64,000 bases of DNA from Linum tenue (taxonomy: Eukaryota; Streptophyta; Magnoliopsida; Malpighiales; Linaceae). This document shows positions 11,628-22,399 of the stretch, in pieces. The stretch spans positions 41,504,495-41,568,494 of the forward strand of contig CAMGYJ010000002.1 of NCBI GenBank assembly GCA_946122785.1. The letters run 5' to 3'. The first letter of the stretch is position 1, and every line of letters begins with the position of its first letter. A program made the translations under genes and the position numbers. The notes beneath the pieces were generated by a model. It searched no databases. It had not been told where the DNA came from and saw only the letters and a program-made list of their open reading frames with translations.

Positions 11628-12574
11628 GGGATTTCCTACAATAACTTGAAGTAAGGTAACTTGAATTTTTTTACCTGCGATAGCAGGTTTCACAGGTCGC
11701 ATTACGTAAGATACAATAGGCATTACGTAATGGTTACGTAATATATGGTAATCTTATGTAACAGTTGTAAAAGATCATTACGGAGCCTTACGTAATAGAA
11801 TGTGTCTTTACGTAATGAGTATTAACCTCGCGTTACGTAAAATGTTAAGTCATTACGGAAGCCTTACGTAACGCTACTGATTTAACTGTTACGTAAGAAA
11901 TAGTTGTCGTTACGTAACATTTACGTAATGGAAGGTCTTTTTACATAATGAGTATTAGCCTCACGTTACGTAAAGTGTTAAGTCATTACGAAAGCCTTAC
12001 GTAACGCTTCCGATTTAATTGTTACGTAAGAAATAACTATCATTTCGTAACCTTTACGTAATGAATGTGTATTTTACGTAACAGTGGTAAAATGCCATTA
12101 CGGAAGCCTTACGTAATGGAAGGTCTCTTTACGTAATGAGTATTAATGTCGTGTTGCGTAAAGAGCTAAGTCATTACGGAAGCTTTACGTAACGCTTCCG
12201 ATTTCACTGTTACGTAAGAAATAACTATCATTCTGTAACCTTTACGTAAAGGAAGGTCTCTTTACGTAATGAGTATTAACCTGACGTTACGTAAAGTGCT
12301 AAGTTATTACGGAAGTCTTACGTAACGCTTCTAATTAAAATAAGGAAATGATCAAATAAGGAAAGCAAATAAATGTGAAAAAGGAAAGAAAAAAACAAAG
12401 AAAGAAAGGTAAGTTAAGTGGGTGGTGACCGGCAACCCCCTATTGCCAATTATTTTTTTCTTATTTTTTATTTCTTTAATCAATGATTTAAAATAAGTTT
12501 GATCGATTTTAATGGTTTAGATCTATACAAGTTACCTAACTTGAAATTATACCCAAGTTACTGTAGGAGGTCCC
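11628..12574. mobile_element. Mutator-like non-autonomous element packed with TTACGTAA palindromes
   Basis: A perfect 10-bp TSD, TGAAATCATA, flanks the element (11618-11627 and 12575-12584). Its ends, GGGATTTCCTACAATAACTTG and the inverse of GGGACCTCCTACAGTAACTTG, form a short terminal inverted repeat. From about 11700 to 12335 the interior is a diverged tandem array in which the palindrome TTACGTAA or a one-base variant recurs every 20-40 bp, within units that also contain CATTACGGAAGCCTTACGTA and ATGAGTATTAACC. The right part (12340-12540) is AT-rich. There is no coding sequence. TSD length and GGG termini favour the Mutator superfamily. Confidence 0.82.
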
Positions 12575-13192
12575 TGAAATCATATTTTGTGATGGGAATG
12601 AAATGTAGGTTGGAATTGTCCTGGCCGCTTTTCTTTGTTTCCAAGGCATTACTGGATTAAAAGCCAATCTATCTCATATCTAAAATCTTCCCAGTCGGAG
12701 AAGGTAACAACATGGAAAGACTTGCTGAAATCTTCGGAAGTGATTGGAGTTTCCTTCCATCGACTTATCTTGGAATGCCTTAGGGCATTCACTCTGCCAA
12801 GTGCCACTGCCAATCACTAGAACAAGGTCATCATCACAAAGACTCAAGACGAGATTGGAAAGTTGGGAAAGAAAGATTACCATTAGTTGGGGGCAGGGTT
12901 GTACTAATCAATGCGATTTTAGCAAGCCAAATTACTTACTTGTGCTCCTTGTTCCGAGCTCCTGAGAATGTGCTAAAGAAACTTGAGAAAATGTAGAGGG
13001 CTTTTCTTTGGTCAGGGTCGCAAGACAAAGAAAGGTTTCATTTGGTCTTGTCGGAACTATGCAAGACTTCAAGGGACATGGGTGGGCTTGGAATTAATGA
13101 TTTGGACCTTCACAATCAGACGCTACTTTTTAAATGACAGTGGAGGTTTATGAATTAATGAATGGGATAGCTGGTGGAGGGAAATCATAATA
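12575..13192 (+). pseudogene. LINE ORF2 reverse transcriptase thumb (segment 3 of 5)
   Basis: Sequence resumes directly after the Mutator-like insertion. It encodes the post-YADD region: a CFQGITGLK-like block near 12640, STYLGMPLG near 12755-12785, RLESWERK near 12850, a GGRVVLINAILAS-like block near 12890, and FRAPENVLKKLEKM near 12955. These are the conserved helices that follow the catalytic site in plant LINEs. Multiple frameshifts are present. The segment ends in NEWDSWWREI-like sequence where the second TTACGTAA element begins. Confidence 0.85.
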
Positions 13193-13470
13193 ATTATTTC
13201 TTACGTAACAGTTAAATCAGTAGCGTTACGTAAACCTTCCGTAATGACTTAGCATTTTACGTAACGCGAGGTTAATACTCATTACGTAAAGACATATTCT
13301 ATTACGTAAGCCTTCCGTAATGATCTTTTACAATTGTTACGTAAAATTATCATATGTTACGTAACCATTACGTAATGCCTATTGTATTTTACGTAATATG
13401 ACCTGTGAAACCTGCTATAACAGGTAAAAAAAATCAAGTTACCTTACTGTAAGTTACCATAGGAAATCCC
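13193..13470. mobile_element. Single terminus of a second TTACGTAA Mutator-like element, inverted
   Basis: The reverse complement of this 278-bp stretch matches the first about 270 bp of the element at 11628, including the AGTAAGGTAACTTGA and ACCTGTTATAGCAGGTTTC blocks and the spacing of the TTACGTAA palindromes. Its outer end is GGGGATTTCCTATGGTAAC, read on the minus strand, at 13470/13471. The inner boundary falls at a TATTTCTTACGTAAC block with no second terminus and no obvious TSD, so it appears to be a deletion derivative or recombination remnant. It separates two pieces of the LINE. Confidence 0.75.
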
Positions 13471-13715
13471 CAAGAATTAAATACCCTAACCCTCTGTTGG
13501 AATGGTTTACAGGGGATGCTCACGGGAGACAGGGTTCTAGCCTGTGGCATCAGATCATGAAGCTGAAGGAATCGTTTTGGAAACTGACCCATATTGAGTA
13601 GGGGATGGGACATTTGACTTCCTTCTGGTTTGATTCTTGCATTAGCAGCACATAATCAAATACGAAGTTTGACTCGATAGTAAAATCATTGTCTCGGAAA
13701 GAGGGGGTCCGTGGT
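13471..13715 (+). pseudogene. LINE ORF2 linker before the zf-RVT domain (segment 4 of 5)
   Basis: The reading GRQGSSLWHQIMKLKESFW near 13530-13580, followed by a SFWFDSCI-like block near 13620, matches the connector between the reverse transcriptase and the zinc-binding zf-RVT domain of plant LINEs. Stops interrupt it. The segment ends near 13715, where sequence resembling a hAT terminus begins. Confidence 0.75.
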
Positions 13716-13820
13716 TCTAAATTTACTAACACCACCTTAAAAATTCACCATTCTTAATGTATATTCATTTTTCAAGTGGGGTCCATGGACCCCACAGCTC
13801 TTAACCTAGCTCCGCCAATG
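13716..13820. mobile_element. Possible hAT terminal remnant
   Basis: This roughly 100-bp stretch is not LINE-like. It contains GGGGTCCATGGACCCCAC, which is a near palindrome, and ends in CCTAGCTCCGCCAATG. The reverse complement of that end (CATTGGCGGAGCTAGG) resembles the CAGTGGCGGAG terminus of the hAT element at 2859-6256. I could not find a matching left end or a TSD, so the assignment is tentative. Confidence 0.4.
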
Positions 13821-13825
13821 GACTG

Positions 13826-16123
13826 TGTAACATCTCGTTCCGGCAAAATCCATATTTCGATCGCTAGAAATTACGCGATTAGAATCGAGTGTTTTAATAA
13901 TATTTTGACAAAAATCAAAAAATCGATCGGATAAGTATATGTCTTAATTATATATATAATCATTAAAAGAAAATAAACGCAAAGCAAAATCGGCAGCAGC
14001 CGGTATATACACACAACTTTTCCCCTCTCCCTTGCGATTTCTATTTTCGGTTTCGCAAAACCCAGAGAGAAGCAGAAACAGAGGCGCGCACAAGGGAGTT
14101 CCTGGGAAAATTTTCACAGCTCGATTCTTGAACTTTAGCAATCCAAAAATCCCGTAAGTAATACCTAATCCATCTATACAACGTAGTTTTTCGATTTAGA
14201 TCTTTAAAACTAGTTTTCGGTTAAAGAATTTTTTGAATTCCCAATACGCCAATTTAGGGTTTTGGAGTATCTAGAAGCCAGATTGAGCCCAGATTTCATA
14301 TACGAGCTTCCTGCAGCGAGATAATTAATCCTCTGATTCTAATCTATGAATTTCAGCAATTATTTAGGTCGGGGTCCAAATCGCTTAATTTAGCTCCGAC
14401 TAGGGTTTGATGTGTTTTTATCGAGAATTTGATCTGGAGCCTAGAACTAACATTGACGGGGACACTATAGGGGATATTAGGACGGTCTCGGATTTTGATT
14501 CTGGGTTCGTTTGTGAAATTGACGTTTTAGTACGAGAAGATAAAACCGGCGTTTGAACGACTAGAACTGGTGAGGGATTAGCACGGCATACCGGGTTTGT
14601 CGTATCACGATAATTATATTGATGCTTAGAATTGACCTAGGTGAATTAGAATGGCATGACTAGGGATGTATGGACTTTTGTGCTATGTGATGAACCCTTG
14701 CGTGCTATATGATATCATTGTCTTGCCCTAATCCTTATGGACCTTGTTTATGCTGATGATTGGGTATATGTTGCAAATTGTGGGCTTGACTGTTAATATG
14801 CCTTATGATGGCTCGAGAAGATGATTGGGTATGATTTTTCTTGATTGTTGTATTTGGATGCACAAGTTAGAAAATATATATCTCGGGGTGATATTTTGAT
14901 GTTTAGGGAGGATGACTTGCACGAGGGTTTATCCCGATAAAGTGCAATTATACGCCTCCTGTTTTACCTATGTTGAGCCAATTATGGTCAGGTCAAGTAC
15001 ATGTACAAGTAACGAATAATGATTAAGCAAGATTATATATGAATCATGTATAAAGATACCAAATAAGAGTGATTTGGTCTTATGGTCAATTACATAGTAA
15101 TTAGGGCTCCACATGTTATTACTCCGTTTATGATATGTTATGTCACACCCCTGATGTGGTGTTGACCGTTGATTCATTATGAGATATGACCACACTCAGA
15201 GTGGTGTTGAGTCCGATATGACCACACCCAGAGTGGTGTCAAGTCCGATATGACTACACCGACAGTGGTGGGTCCGATATGACCACATCCACGAGATGTT
15301 TGGTCCGTATTCCCGGGAGAGTAGTTAGCATGAGAGTAGCCAGGCGCCTATGATTAAAACATGATAAGATGCATATGCATAAGTCAAGGTGGTTGAGTCT
15401 TTTACCTATCAGGATGTCGGATGGCTGAGGTCTGATCCTAGTGCTTTGGCTTATTTGCTAGATGTATGATAGGGGTATGCTTTGTTATGAACTCACGATG
15501 TAATGATTGTCTCACTCAGCTATGAGCTGACCCTCTTTTATTCTTTTCCTCTGCTTATGCTATGTGTAAGCAGATCATCAGCAGTAGCAGTAACAAGTAC
15601 ATATGTGTGATCAGAAAGAGGAATTGAAGGCAGAATGAGGTATTGTCTTCAACTATTACGTGCTTGGACGACTACTTGGGATTTTGGCAAGTGATCCACA
15701 CCTTTTTATAAAAATGTTTTGAGAACGTTTTTCATGTGCATACTAGCTTCTGATGTAGTGTGAGATATCCACAGGTGTGGAAAGTTGATTATATGTGTAT
15801 ATTTTGTGTAATTGTGTAAGTTGTGATGATTATGGCATGTATAAGTATGGTATGTAGTTGTGGAGCATGAAAACTGTGAATCTGATTTATGAAAGCCAAT
15901 GTATATGGTTGTGGATATATATATGTATGTCTATGAATGCAGATATTCGGATAAATTATTTTGTAGGTCTAGTTGCAAGAATTGTTAGCCCATTACGCGA
16001 GTATTTCATGTCGAAATTTTATTTTAGGTCAATTTTGGTAATTAATGTAACACCATTTTTAAATTCTGCTACAATTCTATAAAAAAATATGATTAGGCAA
16101 AACGTACAAGGTAGGGTGTTACA
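13826..16123. mobile_element. Solo LTR, about 2.3 kb, probably Ty3/gypsy
   Basis: The sequence starts TGTAACATC and ends GGTGTTACA, giving a TG...CA terminus with a short inverted repeat. It is flanked by a perfect 5-bp TSD, GACTG (13821-13825 and 16124-16128). No reverse transcriptase, integrase or gag frame occurs inside, which fits a solo LTR left by recombination between two LTRs. TGTAACA...TGTTACA ends with 5-bp TSDs are typical of plant gypsy elements. The orientation of the lost element cannot be fixed. It interrupts the LINE just before the zf-RVT domain. Confidence 0.85.
15145..15305. repeat. Tandem repeat inside the solo LTR
   Basis: Four to five diverged copies of an approximately 35-bp unit (GATATGACCACACCCAGAG followed by TGGTGTYRAGTCC) lie head to tail. 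Such arrays are common in long gypsy LTRs. No coding role is suggested. Confidence 0.8.
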
Positions 16124-16495
16124 GACTGTCTTCCACCAAAGGATACTTACTCTAGACAATTTGAAAAGGAAAGGCGTGAGTCTACCTAACAGGTGTGTAT
16201 TGTGCAAAGAAGAAAAAGAGTCGATCAATCATATCTTCATCCACTGCAAGTTCTCTATAAGGGTTTGGAGTATACTAAATTACTTCGTCAAGATGGATGG
16301 TGCCGGAAGCTCGATGGTTGATATCTCGAACAGAGTTCAATTATAGAACCAAGGGTACCCGAATCATCCTTCTCAATGGTGCTTGAAAGTGGTACTGCAC
16401 GCCTTTGTTGGATGATTTGGCTCGAAAGAAATGTGAGAATCTTCAAGGAGGTGGAAGCGATGCCCAGACTAATTTCCTACAGGATCTGATTCACC
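16124..16495 (+). pseudogene. LINE ORF2 zf-RVT domain and C-terminus (segment 5 of 5)
   Basis: The translation TVFHQRILTLDNLKRKGVSL then NRCVLCKEEKESINHIFIHC (16126-16255) contains the C-x2-C...H-x4-C zinc-binding pattern of zf-RVT. Near 16395-16460 another frame reads RLCWMIWLERNVRIFKEVEA, the conserved W.IWLERN.R.F motif that follows it. The LINE stops at about 16495 without a poly-A tail, directly against copia RNase H sequence on the other strand, so this is a deletion or recombination junction and not a normal LINE 3' end. Confidence 0.88.
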
Positions 16496-19400
16496 ATCTC
16501 AACATGCTTGGTGCGTTCATGAAACACCGGGTTAGCAGCAATATGAAGGGCTTCTTGATTGTCACAGAAAAGAGTAGTCGGACCTGTTTGTATGGCCCCA
16601 AGTTCCTGTAGCAACCATCGCAACCAAATAATCTCACTTACCGTGCTAGCCATGGCACGGTATTCGGCTTCTGCAGAAGAGCGAGCAACAACCTGTTGCT
16701 TCTTTGTATGCCATGAAACAGGAATGCCACCAAGAGTGACAACGTACCCGGTCGTCCACCTTCGAGTAGACTGGCAACCTCCCTAGTTTGAGTCACAGTA
16801 ACTAGTGAGCTCTAGTGAACTGCCAGAAGGGAAGAAGAGACCTTGGCCTGGCGTTCCTTTGAGATAGCGTAGTATACGCTGTGCAGCCTCCATATGGTCC
16901 TGAGAGGGTGCATGAACGAACTGACTGAGTATGTTGACGCCATAAGCAATGTCTGGACGCGTGACGGTAAGATAGAGTAACCGCCCCACTAGTCGTCGAT
17001 AAGCAGCTGGATTAGGATGATCGGCTGTTTTGGAGTTAGTGAGACGATGATTCTGTTCCACCGGGAAAGAACTAGGGCGACTCCCTAAGACACCAGCGTC
17101 AGCGAGAATATCAAGAGCATACTTACACTGACTGAGAAACATGCCTTCCGGAGAGCGGGCAACTTCGATGCCTAAGAAATACCGTAGGGGTCCAAGATCC
17201 TAGATGTTGAACCGACGATGGAGAAATGCCTTGACTTGAGAAATAAACTCAAGGCTAGTGCCTGCCAGGATAACGTCATCGACGTATATAAGAGGGACAA
17301 CATGAATACTCCCCCATCGAAAGACAAACAAAGAATGATCGGCCGATGATGGCCTAAACTGGAGTTCCCGAAGAGCCGCAGTGAACTTATGATACCAGTT
17401 GCGCGATGCCTGTCGCAACCCATAGAGGGACTTATGTAGACGAAAAACTCGAGTTTCCCCGGGGGCTGCAAAGCCCTGAGGGATGCGCATGTATACTTCC
17501 TCATCCAAGTCTCCATGAAGGAAGGCGTTGTTGACGTCTAACTGATGAATAAACCATCCTTTGCTGACTGCTACAGTGAGTAGGCAAAGTACAGTGACTA
17601 ATTTTGCAACCGGAGCAAAAGTATCATGGAAATCAATCCCTTCTATTTGGGTGTACCCCTTGGCAACGAGGCGAGCCTTGTATCTCTCAACAGTACCATC
17701 AGGATGAAACTTCACTTTGTAAACCCACTTACAGTCAATAACACGTTTGCCAGGAGGCAAGAAAATAAGACTCCAAGTCCCATTTTCTTCAAGAGCAAGA
17801 ACCTCGGCGGACATGGCTGCCCGCCATCTTGGATCTTTAACTGCCTCATAAAACGACCTTGGTTCAGAATGTTAGCAACCGCTGCAAGGAAAGCACAATA
17901 ATTAGGAGATAACTTATCATAGTTGAGATGATTAGACAAGGGATAGCATACTGAGTTGGCTTCTTTCCCTGTATAATATATATCGAGATGCTTCGGTGGC
18001 ACTTGATGACGGTCTCCGCGACGAGGGGAAACAACAGGAGGCGGACTGGCACTGGACGGAGGAATGACTTGGCCAAACAAATCGGCACGGGCCGAAGAAG
18101 AGGGTCCAGGCGTGCGGATCTCCTCAGACTCGCTGGCTGAAGTCACATTTGTTGGCCCAGGAGTATGACGGGCTGAATCAAGCCCAATGCCTGACGGGGA
18201 CTCAAGGCTGGGCCCAGTATTATGTGCTGACCCAAATGAAGATGGGCTCGCAGGAGACCCTGTCAAAGGAGTGGGCTACGGAGAAGCAACCAGCTGCTCG
18301 TCGTCATCAAAAACTGGCCGATCAAAGGTTGTTCCCGGAACCCAGTGAAACTGATCGGAAGTATTGGCCTGGAATGGAAAAATAGTCTCATGGAAAATGA
18401 CGTCCCTGCTGGTGATCATGCGCTGGAAAGAAAGATCATAAGCATGATACCCTTTTTGAATAGCGGCGTATCCCGTGAAAACACAAGCACGACCACGCTC
18501 GGAGAATTTTCCTAACCCTGCATGTGTATCTTTATAATAAACCAGACAACTGAACACACGAAGATGAGTATAGGTGGTTGGCCTGCCGAACACAACCTCA
18601 TACGGTGTTCGTCCTGTAGCTGTGGTAGGAAGCCGATTGATTAAGTATGATGCTGTGAGCACACATTCACCCCAGAGCCTTATTGGTAGGGAAGCTTGAA
18701 AACGAAGTGCACGTGCTGTTTCGAGAATATGACGGTGCTTTCGCTCGACAACACCATTTTGTTGAGGAGTATCAGTGCACGAGGTCTGAAGTAGAATACA
18801 TGTATTCTCATAGAATTCTCACAGGACTTTGGTTGCAAATTCTGGACCATTGTCAGCTTGAATTTTTCGTACCTGTTTCCCAAACTGAGTACGAACAAGA
18901 TTGCAGAATAATTTTATATAACGACCAACTTCAGATTTAAAACATAGGAGATAAATCCAAACGCCACGGCTAAAATCATCAACAATAGTAAGAAAATAAT
19001 GAGCTCCACTGTAAGACGGAGTATGATAGCCTCCCCAGATATCCATGTGCAACATCTCAAAACAAGAAGTAGTTCGAATCCCACTAACAGGAAAGGGTGT
19101 TCGAACTTGCTTGGCTCTCGAACATGGATGAAAAGTATCAATAGCCGACTTTATTGAAATAGAAATACTTGAACTAAGTTTCTCCAGAACACCAGCAGAA
19201 GGGTGACCCAGACGAGCATGCCAGAGCATCCCATCACCATTAGCTACGGCATTGGCGCGCACCCGACAACTGAACAGCTCCAAGAAATATAAACCATCAC
19301 GAAGATCCCCCTTCCCAATCACGTTCTTCGAGTGTAAGTCCTGTATAACGCATAAATCACCAAGGAAAATTAAAGCAACATGATGCTCTTGACAAAGTCG

Positions 19401-19583
19401 ACTTACTGAGAGTAAATTGTAGCTGAACTCTGGAACATGGAGAACGCAACTAAGCGCGAGTCCCTCTCCAAGTCTGACCGACCCTATGCGTTTGACGGGA
19501 ATGCTTGCAGTCACATTATCATTATACGAAAACAGGAGGGAATCATCCATGACGATATGCTCATTGCAACCGGAATCAATAAG
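16496..19583 (-). pseudogene. Copia pol region: protease, integrase, reverse transcriptase, RNase H (broken)
   Basis: From right to left: the end of the protease and a gag-pre-integrase region with MLWHARLGHPS near 19225; the integrase core with HMDIWGGYH and KIQADNGPEF (18830-19050); an integrase tail with YLINRLPTTATGRTPYEV (18590-18650); a linker rich in Pro and Ser; the RVT_2 reverse transcriptase with CKWVYKVKF, QLDVNNAFLHGDLDEEVYM and the catalytic YVDD box near 17270-17285; and RNase H with [17 protein letters not shown] (16940-17000). Frames change near 18820, 18270, 17830, 17190 and 16785, so no continuous polyprotein exists. Confidence 0.92.
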
Positions 19584-20742
19584 TCATTCAGTCTCAGCAG
19601 AAAAAGAAAACCTACCCGCCATGTGATTAGAGGGATCGGCAGCACCTTGAGTTAAAGTTCCAAAAAACTGTTTCAGTTGGTTCAACTGCTGTGGAGTGAA
19701 ACCAGAGGTGATGGCCGAATGTGATTCAGCCTGTGAAGCACGTGGCTCACGGCTCTGGCCGCGGCCCTTGCCCGAATCACGAGTCTCCCGATTGCGACGA
19801 CGGTCTGGTTTTTCTCCTTGCTTGTCACGAGATGGCCAACCAATGATCTCGAAACAACTCTCCTTAAGATGCCCAGGTTTGTTGCAATGGGTGCAAAAAC
19901 GGCTTTCCCTTTCTCCCGTCGAACGACCCCGCCCATCACGTCCATCGCGAGAATCATGAGCCGCTTTCCCAGCTTCTTCATGTGCTGCAAAGGCAGCCGC
20001 CTCCGGAGTGGGCTTACGGCTTTGGGTGAGGGTCTTTTGTTGCTCGTCGTTGAAGATGATGCGAAAGGCTTCTAGAAGCGATGGCATGACTGCCATGGAC
20101 AGGATCTGACTGCGAACGGTTGCGAATGACTAGTCCAGCCCAAGTAAAAAATCTAACAGCCTTAGACTTTCTTTTTGATCGCGACTCCGGCGGCCACAAG
20201 GACAGAGTGGTGGCGGTAGAATTGACTGCGTTTCTTCCCAGATTTTCCGCAGCTGGGTGTAAAAGTTGGATACAGATTGCTTCTCCTGTTGAAGCAAACT
20301 CACGTGACGCCGTAGTTCATAGGCTCGCGTCAAATTACCTTTGCTAAAACGATCGCGCAAGTCTTCCCAGATTTCTTGGGCCGTCTTAGCATGCATAACA
20401 CTGCTGCAATTCCGCGTCCATCGTAGTGCGCAACCAGCCCTTCACGAGTGCGTCGCAACGCATCCAGGCAAGAGATTGTGTTGATCCGTTATCTGGTCGG
20501 GGAATAGAACCATCCACGAAACCGACCTTATTTTTTGTAACCAATGCATCCGTCATCTCCAGTACCCTTTCACCATAGTTTGTCGGTGTTAAGAGACTGG
20601 TAACATGGAGGTGACTGGTGGTATCACTTTGATGGATGAAGAACGGATTGGTAACGTCGATCTCTCGACCTCCTCCAGTATCACCGCCGCCAGAGAGCTT
20701 GGACTCGGGCGTACTCATGGAGGATGGATCTTCGCCGGACAT
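19584..20742 (-). pseudogene. Copia gag region (broken)
   Basis: The frame starts at 20742 with MSGEDPSSM and contains an N-terminal gag block (NPFFIHQSDTTSHL, LAWMRCDALVKGWL). A frameshift near 20390 is followed by KTAQEIWEDLRDRFSKGN, the core of the UBN2/retrotran_gag domain. A second shift near 20110 leads to the zinc knuckle FCTHCNKPGHLKESCFE (C-x2-C-x4-H-x4-C) near 19850-19900. The ancestral gag would bind the element's RNA and package it in virus-like particles; this copy cannot encode a whole protein. Confidence 0.9.
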
Positions 20743-20764
20743 AACTGCTCAACGATGGATCACA

Positions 20765-20776
20765 GCTCTGATACCA
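20765..20776 (-). other. Retrotransposon primer-binding site
   Basis: On the minus strand the sequence is TGGTATCAGAGC, the usual plant copia primer-binding site complementary to the 3' end of initiator methionine tRNA. It lies nine bases inside the LTR boundary, which fixes the element's orientation. Confidence 0.9.
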
Positions 20777-20785
20777 TAATAAATT

Positions 20786-21195
20786 TGTGAGAACGATTTG
20801 CGGAATAGTAAGGACACAGGATTTACGTGGTATCCCCGAATATCGCGACTAGTCCACGGGAGAGCTCAACTCTCCGGTTTATTCTTATTTCACTGATGCA
20901 TTACGGCCAATGGCCTTACAACCTTTATATACCCTGCTTTTACAATCACCTAGGGTATTGATTAGTTTCCGTGTACAGTAAGGAACTTCTATATTCCCTA
21001 TCACAATTGTACTGGAAGACTTTGTAGCAGAAGACTCCTTCTTCTGGGCTTCGGATATGCGCTGCTGCTAACAGCTGTGGACCTTGTCCATTAAGATGCT
21101 TCTGCTTGCAGCCTTTTTCTTCCACTGAGGGGAAGTCCCTCATGTACCAGAACTTTGATTGTTATTCCTTTTCCTTTATCCACGAAAATATATCA
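20786..21195 (-). repeat. 5' LTR of the truncated copia element
   Basis: Read on the minus strand, this 410-bp sequence begins TGATATATTTTCG and ends TTCTCACA, giving TG...CA ends, and the primer-binding site follows. The other LTR is absent from the window, so insertion age cannot be estimated. The outer boundary at 21195 is inferred from the TG terminus. Confidence 0.75.
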
Positions 21196-22320
21196 CCCAT
21201 AACCCAAAAAAATTAATTAAATCAAAATGAGGGGAAATTTTCCCACCTAAATGAAAATGTGGTGGAAGAATTAGCAAGTGAGATTAAGTTTCTCACGTAA
21301 ATTAAAATAATATGCATTTGAGATAGGTAACTCATTACATGTTCTCAAATCTACTATATCAAATAAGTCAAGCTCTATAAGACTATAGTAAGGTTTGATG
21401 TAGTCAATATTTTAGTTAGTAAATGTTATACACCTAAATTATCCTATGTAAACATTGTGATAATCAAATTGATAATTAATTAAACTCCTAAACCATCATA
21501 TGTAAACAATCTAATAAGCTTTCTCTCTTCTTTCTCTTCCAAAAAAATTGAAAACATAAAATTTCCCCAATATTTTTTTCCATAAATAAAAAACACCAAA
21601 ATTTCCACATCTTTCTCTTCCTATAAATCAAAAGCAACAAAATACTCCCTTCTTTCTTTCCCAAAATTTAAAACGCAAATTCTCCTCTTCGTTTTTCTCC
21701 AAAAAGTTGAAAACACCAAAATTTTCCACTTCTTTCTTTCCTATAAACAAAAGCATCAAAACTCCCGCTTCTCTCTTATCCAAACAATTTAAGCACTAAA
21801 TTTCCTCTTCTTTTATTTCCAAACAGTTGAGAACACAAAAAATTTCATGTTTTTCTCTTTCCATAAATCAAAAGCACCAAAACTTCACATTCTTTCTATT
21901 ATTATAAATACATAATTTCAACTCAATTTCATTTTTTGAACTTTCCATTATAAAATACAAAAATAATTTTACTTAGACTTACAACAAACAAACTTCATGT
22001 TGAAAGACTATATAATATATAATATAGTAATTATTCGGGTCAATCGGGACGATTACAGGTTAGTCGAGTTTGGATCGATCGTATTTGGGTCAGTCGAGTT
22101 GCGAGCTAGTCGAGTTACGAATTAATATGATCACAGGTCAATCAGGTTACAAATCACTGACTTTTAATCAATTCGGGTTGCGATCGAATTGCATGTGAGG
22201 TTAATCGATCAAATTATTCGGATCGAGTTCTGTTTTGACAACTCTACTAAGTCGTGCTCGACTGGAGTCGAATCACGAACCAAATGAGTCGAATATCCAA
22301 TGAGTTTCTCTCAAACTAAG
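21196..22320. repeat. AT-rich intergenic sequence with a diverged minisatellite
   Basis: From about 21520 to 21900 a unit of about 60 bp recurs six or so times in diverged form: a pyrimidine run (TTCTTTCTCTTCC), then AAAAATTGAAAACACCAAAATTTCC or TATAAATCAAAAGCACCAAAA. At 22030-22260 there are scattered GGGTCAGTCGAGTTGCGA-like motifs. No gene is visible. Confidence 0.6.
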
Positions 22321-22399
22321 CTACTCTCGAGCGCTTGACTGTTGACTCGCTAGCAGCCAAGTCACAATCACATAAAAAAAATGAAATGCAAGTAATTTT

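Larger units (their letters stand above)
16496..21195 (-). mobile_element. 3'-truncated Ty1/copia retrotransposon
   Basis: Reading on the minus strand the order is 5' LTR (20786-21195), primer-binding site, gag with zinc knuckle, protease/pre-integrase, integrase, reverse transcriptase and RNase H, which is the Ty1/copia order. The 3' end is missing: the RNase H reading [18 protein letters not shown] stops at about 16496 against LINE sequence, and the polypurine tract and 3' LTR are lost. Two or more frameshifts break the polyprotein. The element cannot transpose on its own. Confidence 0.92.

Noticed and set aside
11628..13470. One large element with the two TTACGTAA arms as long terminal inverted repeats
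   Set aside because: The left copy has its own right terminus and a perfect 10-bp TSD at 12575, and the sequence between the arms is the uninterrupted LINE.
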